The notes under the pieces: model-generated | Told to the model about the DNA's origin: nothing | Seen by the model: the letters and a program-made list of their open reading frames with translations, nothing else | Database searches by the model: none | Translations under genes and position numbers: made by a program | Source: JACVRW01 sp963819115 | GTDB lineage: Bacteria > Actinomycetota > Thermoleophilia > Solirubrobacterales > Thermoleophilaceae | DNA length: 64,000 bases | Assembly (NCBI GenBank): GCA_963819115.1 | Contig: CAWFUR010000011.1 | Location: 1,364,001 to 1,428,000, forward strand | Direction: 5' to 3' | Shown here: positions 59,361 through 64,000 of the stretch, in pieces | How the letters are laid out: the number at the start of each line of letters is the position of its first letter | Position numbering within the stretch: position 1 is the first letter of the stretch

Positions 59361-59929
59361 CCCGGATCCAGGCCGCGGCGGGCGATCTCCTCGCCCAGCC
59401 ACTCGATCGGCTCTTGGCGCTTGCCCTCGGTGGACCCGTCGAGCTCCACGAAGCGCACAAACAGCCCGAGATCCGGGATCCGCGCGAGCATCGTGTCCAA
59501 CAGAGCCGGGTCCAGGTGCCCCTGGCGGCGCAGGCGCTTCCAGAGCGAATAGGGGCGGTCGTGCAGCTCCACCACGGCGAGCAGGCGCTCGTCGTCCGTG
59601 TAGGCCTCCGAAAGGCGCCGGGCGCGCATCGCGTGGTGGTTCTCCCCCCGCTTTGGACGCAGGGCGCTCACCTCGTTCTTGCAGGCGTCGTGAACCAGCG
59701 AGAGAAAGCGCAGCTCACTGCGGCGAGTGCCGGTCTCGCCCCATTCCTCGATCTTGGCCAGCAGATCCGCCACGTGGGTTCCCACGGCGCCCTCCGGATG
59801 GGCGCGCCGGGGCTTCCCCCACGCGAGTCCCTCCAGCAGCCGGGGATCCACCGCCACGGCGCGCTCCAGCGCGGTCTCGGGCTCGAACCCGGGAATCAGC
59901 TCGGCGGCGCTCGCCGGCGGCGATCTCAC
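59357..59929 (-). CDS. HD-like phosphohydrolase-fold protein
   Basis: 190 residues. GAVGTHVADLLAKIEEWG provides a first His, RFLSLVHDACKNEV an HD pair near 78-79, ENHHAMRARRLSEAY further His, and AVVELHDRPYSLWKRLRR a late HD-type motif. This is the order of ligands expected of an HD superfamily hydrolase, with the HDRP acting as a late Asp. Tail after 165 is charged. No close family name known to me. Confidence 0.7.
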   Translation of the reverse strand: MRSPPASAAELIPGFEPETALERAVAVDPRLLEGLAWGKPRRAHPEGAVGTHVADLLAKIEEWGETGTRRSELRFLSLVHDACKNEVSALRPKRGENHHAMRARRLSEAYTDDERLLAVVELHDRPYSLWKRLRRQGHLDPALLDTMLARIPDLGLFVRFVELDGSTEGKRQEPIEWLGEEIARRGLDPG

Positions 59930-59936
59930 CGGCCGG

Positions 59937-60413
59937 CTAGGTGACGCTCTCTGCCACCCAGCGGTCGCCGCGGCGACCGAGGACCACCCGTGCCTCTCCG
60001 TCGGCGCCCTTGGCGTGGAACTGCGCCCGGTCCTCCTCCACGCCGGGGCGGTCCTCCACGAGCACCAGGTGGAGGCTCACGTCGATCAGCTCGGGGCGGG
60101 CCTCGCCGAGCGCCTGCCTGGCCACGCCCAGCATGGCCTCCCGGTCCCAGCCGCGGTCGCCGGCGCGGGCCTGCTCGAGCGCCACATCCGCTGCGGCCAC
60201 GTTCGCGGCAAAGGTCTTGGCCTCCCGCGCGGCGCGGGCGCGCGCGCCGAGAATGCCCCCCACGAGAAACACGAGGAGCACCACCGCAAACACCGCCAGC
60301 ACGATCCCGAAAGTGGAGATGGCGAGCGGGAGGAGTATGAGCGAGGAGGCGGCGAGAACGGGCTCCGGGTCCGGTGCCAGGGGCGCGCCAACGGCTTCGT
60401 AGGTAAGCATCAC
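59937..60413 (-). CDS. Membrane-anchored hypothetical protein
   Basis: 158 residues. An N-terminal hydrophobic region (about 20-52; STFGIVLAVFAVVLLVFLVG) with one or two helices, a Lys/Ala-rich helix, and a small C-terminal alpha-beta domain (SLHLVLVEDRPGVEEDRAQF, then ARVVLGRRGDRWVAESV). Function unknown. Downstream in the same direction as the HD-like gene and 43 bp from the rRNA terminator. Confidence 0.7.
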   Translation of the reverse strand: MMLTYEAVGAPLAPDPEPVLAASSLILLPLAISTFGIVLAVFAVVLLVFLVGGILGARARAAREAKTFAANVAAADVALEQARAGDRGWDREAMLGVARQALGEARPELIDVSLHLVLVEDRPGVEEDRAQFHAKGADGEARVVLGRRGDRWVAESVT

Positions 60414-60455
60414 GCCCGCAGTCTAGAGCCGCACCGCGGACGGCCCAGAACGACG

Positions 60456-60481
60456 CCGGGCCGCCCTCTGGGACGGCCCGG
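60456..60481 (-). terminator. rRNA operon terminator hairpin
   Basis: Read on the minus strand: CCGGGCCG, loop TCCCAGAGGG, CGGCCCGG, then CGTCGTTCTGGGCC, 13 nt after the 5S 3' end. A perfect 8 bp GC stem; the following run is only moderately T-rich. No other gene separates it from 5S. Confidence 0.65.
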
Positions 60482-60493
60482 TGAAGAAAAGAA

Positions 60494-60607
<114 letters not shown>

Positions 60608-60680
60608 AGCGAGTCGAGACCAGGCCCCTCTCCGGGCCTTGAAAACTGCACAGCAGCCAATAGACGGGCAAATCAAAAAT
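60608..60680 (-). other. 23S-5S spacer, 3' arm of the 23S processing stem
   Basis: Holds CTGTGCAGTTTTCAAGG (minus strand, within 60632-60675), complementary to CCTTGAAAACTGCACAG in the 16S-23S spacer. The two arms bracket 23S and form the long stem cut by RNase III in pre-rRNA. No tRNA. Confidence 0.75.

Positions 60681-64000
<3,320 letters not shown>

Overview
The window looks like chromosomal sequence from a GC-rich actinobacterium. A member of the Thermoleophilia (Solirubrobacterales-like) is my best guess. This rests on very high GC at third codon positions, frequent GTG and TTG starts, actinobacterial signatures (GarA-like FHA protein next to an FtsR-like MerR regulator, SepF, DivIVA-like protein, WS/DGAT acyltransferase, MurA with Asp at the active site) and an RsiG-like protein carrying a single c-di-GMP motif. 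No phage, integrase, CRISPR array or tRNA gene was recognised. The right end holds an rRNA operon (16S-23S-5S, minus strand).

Layout. 1-11 kb: small housekeeping and envelope genes (HAD phosphatase, cyclophilin lipoprotein, CnoX-like co-chaperone, DivIVA-like protein, MFS exporter, PdxH, SDR, DinB). 10.7-14.8 kb: an RlpA-like secreted protein behind a cyclic-di-AMP (ydaO) riboswitch, an RTX-type acidic secreted protein, and a WS/DGAT wax ester/triacylglycerol synthase. Two CRP-like palindromes (TGTGA-N6-TCAC) lie 926 bp apart, on either side of the RTX gene, the second just before the WS/DGAT gene. 14.8-27.6 kb: a histidine kinase, a VanX-like dipeptidase, NadE, a sigma4-like/anti-sigma-like membrane protein, an ether-lipid-type FAD enzyme, then apt-ftsR-garA-rsiG-like-pgsA-proS. 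27.7-42.8 kb: a GGDEF/HD-GYP c-di-GMP enzyme, then one long minus-strand block with core lipid, isoprenoid and translation genes (sepF-proC-yggT-lspA-rluD, then rpsB-tsf-pyrH-frr-uppS-cdsA-dxr-rseP, fadD, ispG). 42.9-45.7 kb: an accessory insert (inactivated MFS gene, SHOCT protein, alpha/beta hydrolase) that separates sepF from its usual partners yggS and pgeF. 45.7-55.2 kb: murA-hisZGDBHAF-cca-pgeF-yggS, almost all with 1-11 nt overlaps. 55.2-60.4 kb: HD proteins, isocitrate-dehydrogenase-like enzyme, DUF389 protein, thioesterase. 60.5-64 kb: rRNA operon.

The most unusual structural signal is a dispersed 46-48 bp palindromic repeat found five times between genes (1753, 20366, 30984, 32864, 56200). 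Its flanks are nearly constant and its central stem varies with partial compensation. One copy supplies the start codon of the gene it abuts. A second palindrome sits in frame inside hisF and adds roughly 22 residues. I see no complete novel defence or biosynthetic system in this window; most of it is core genome.
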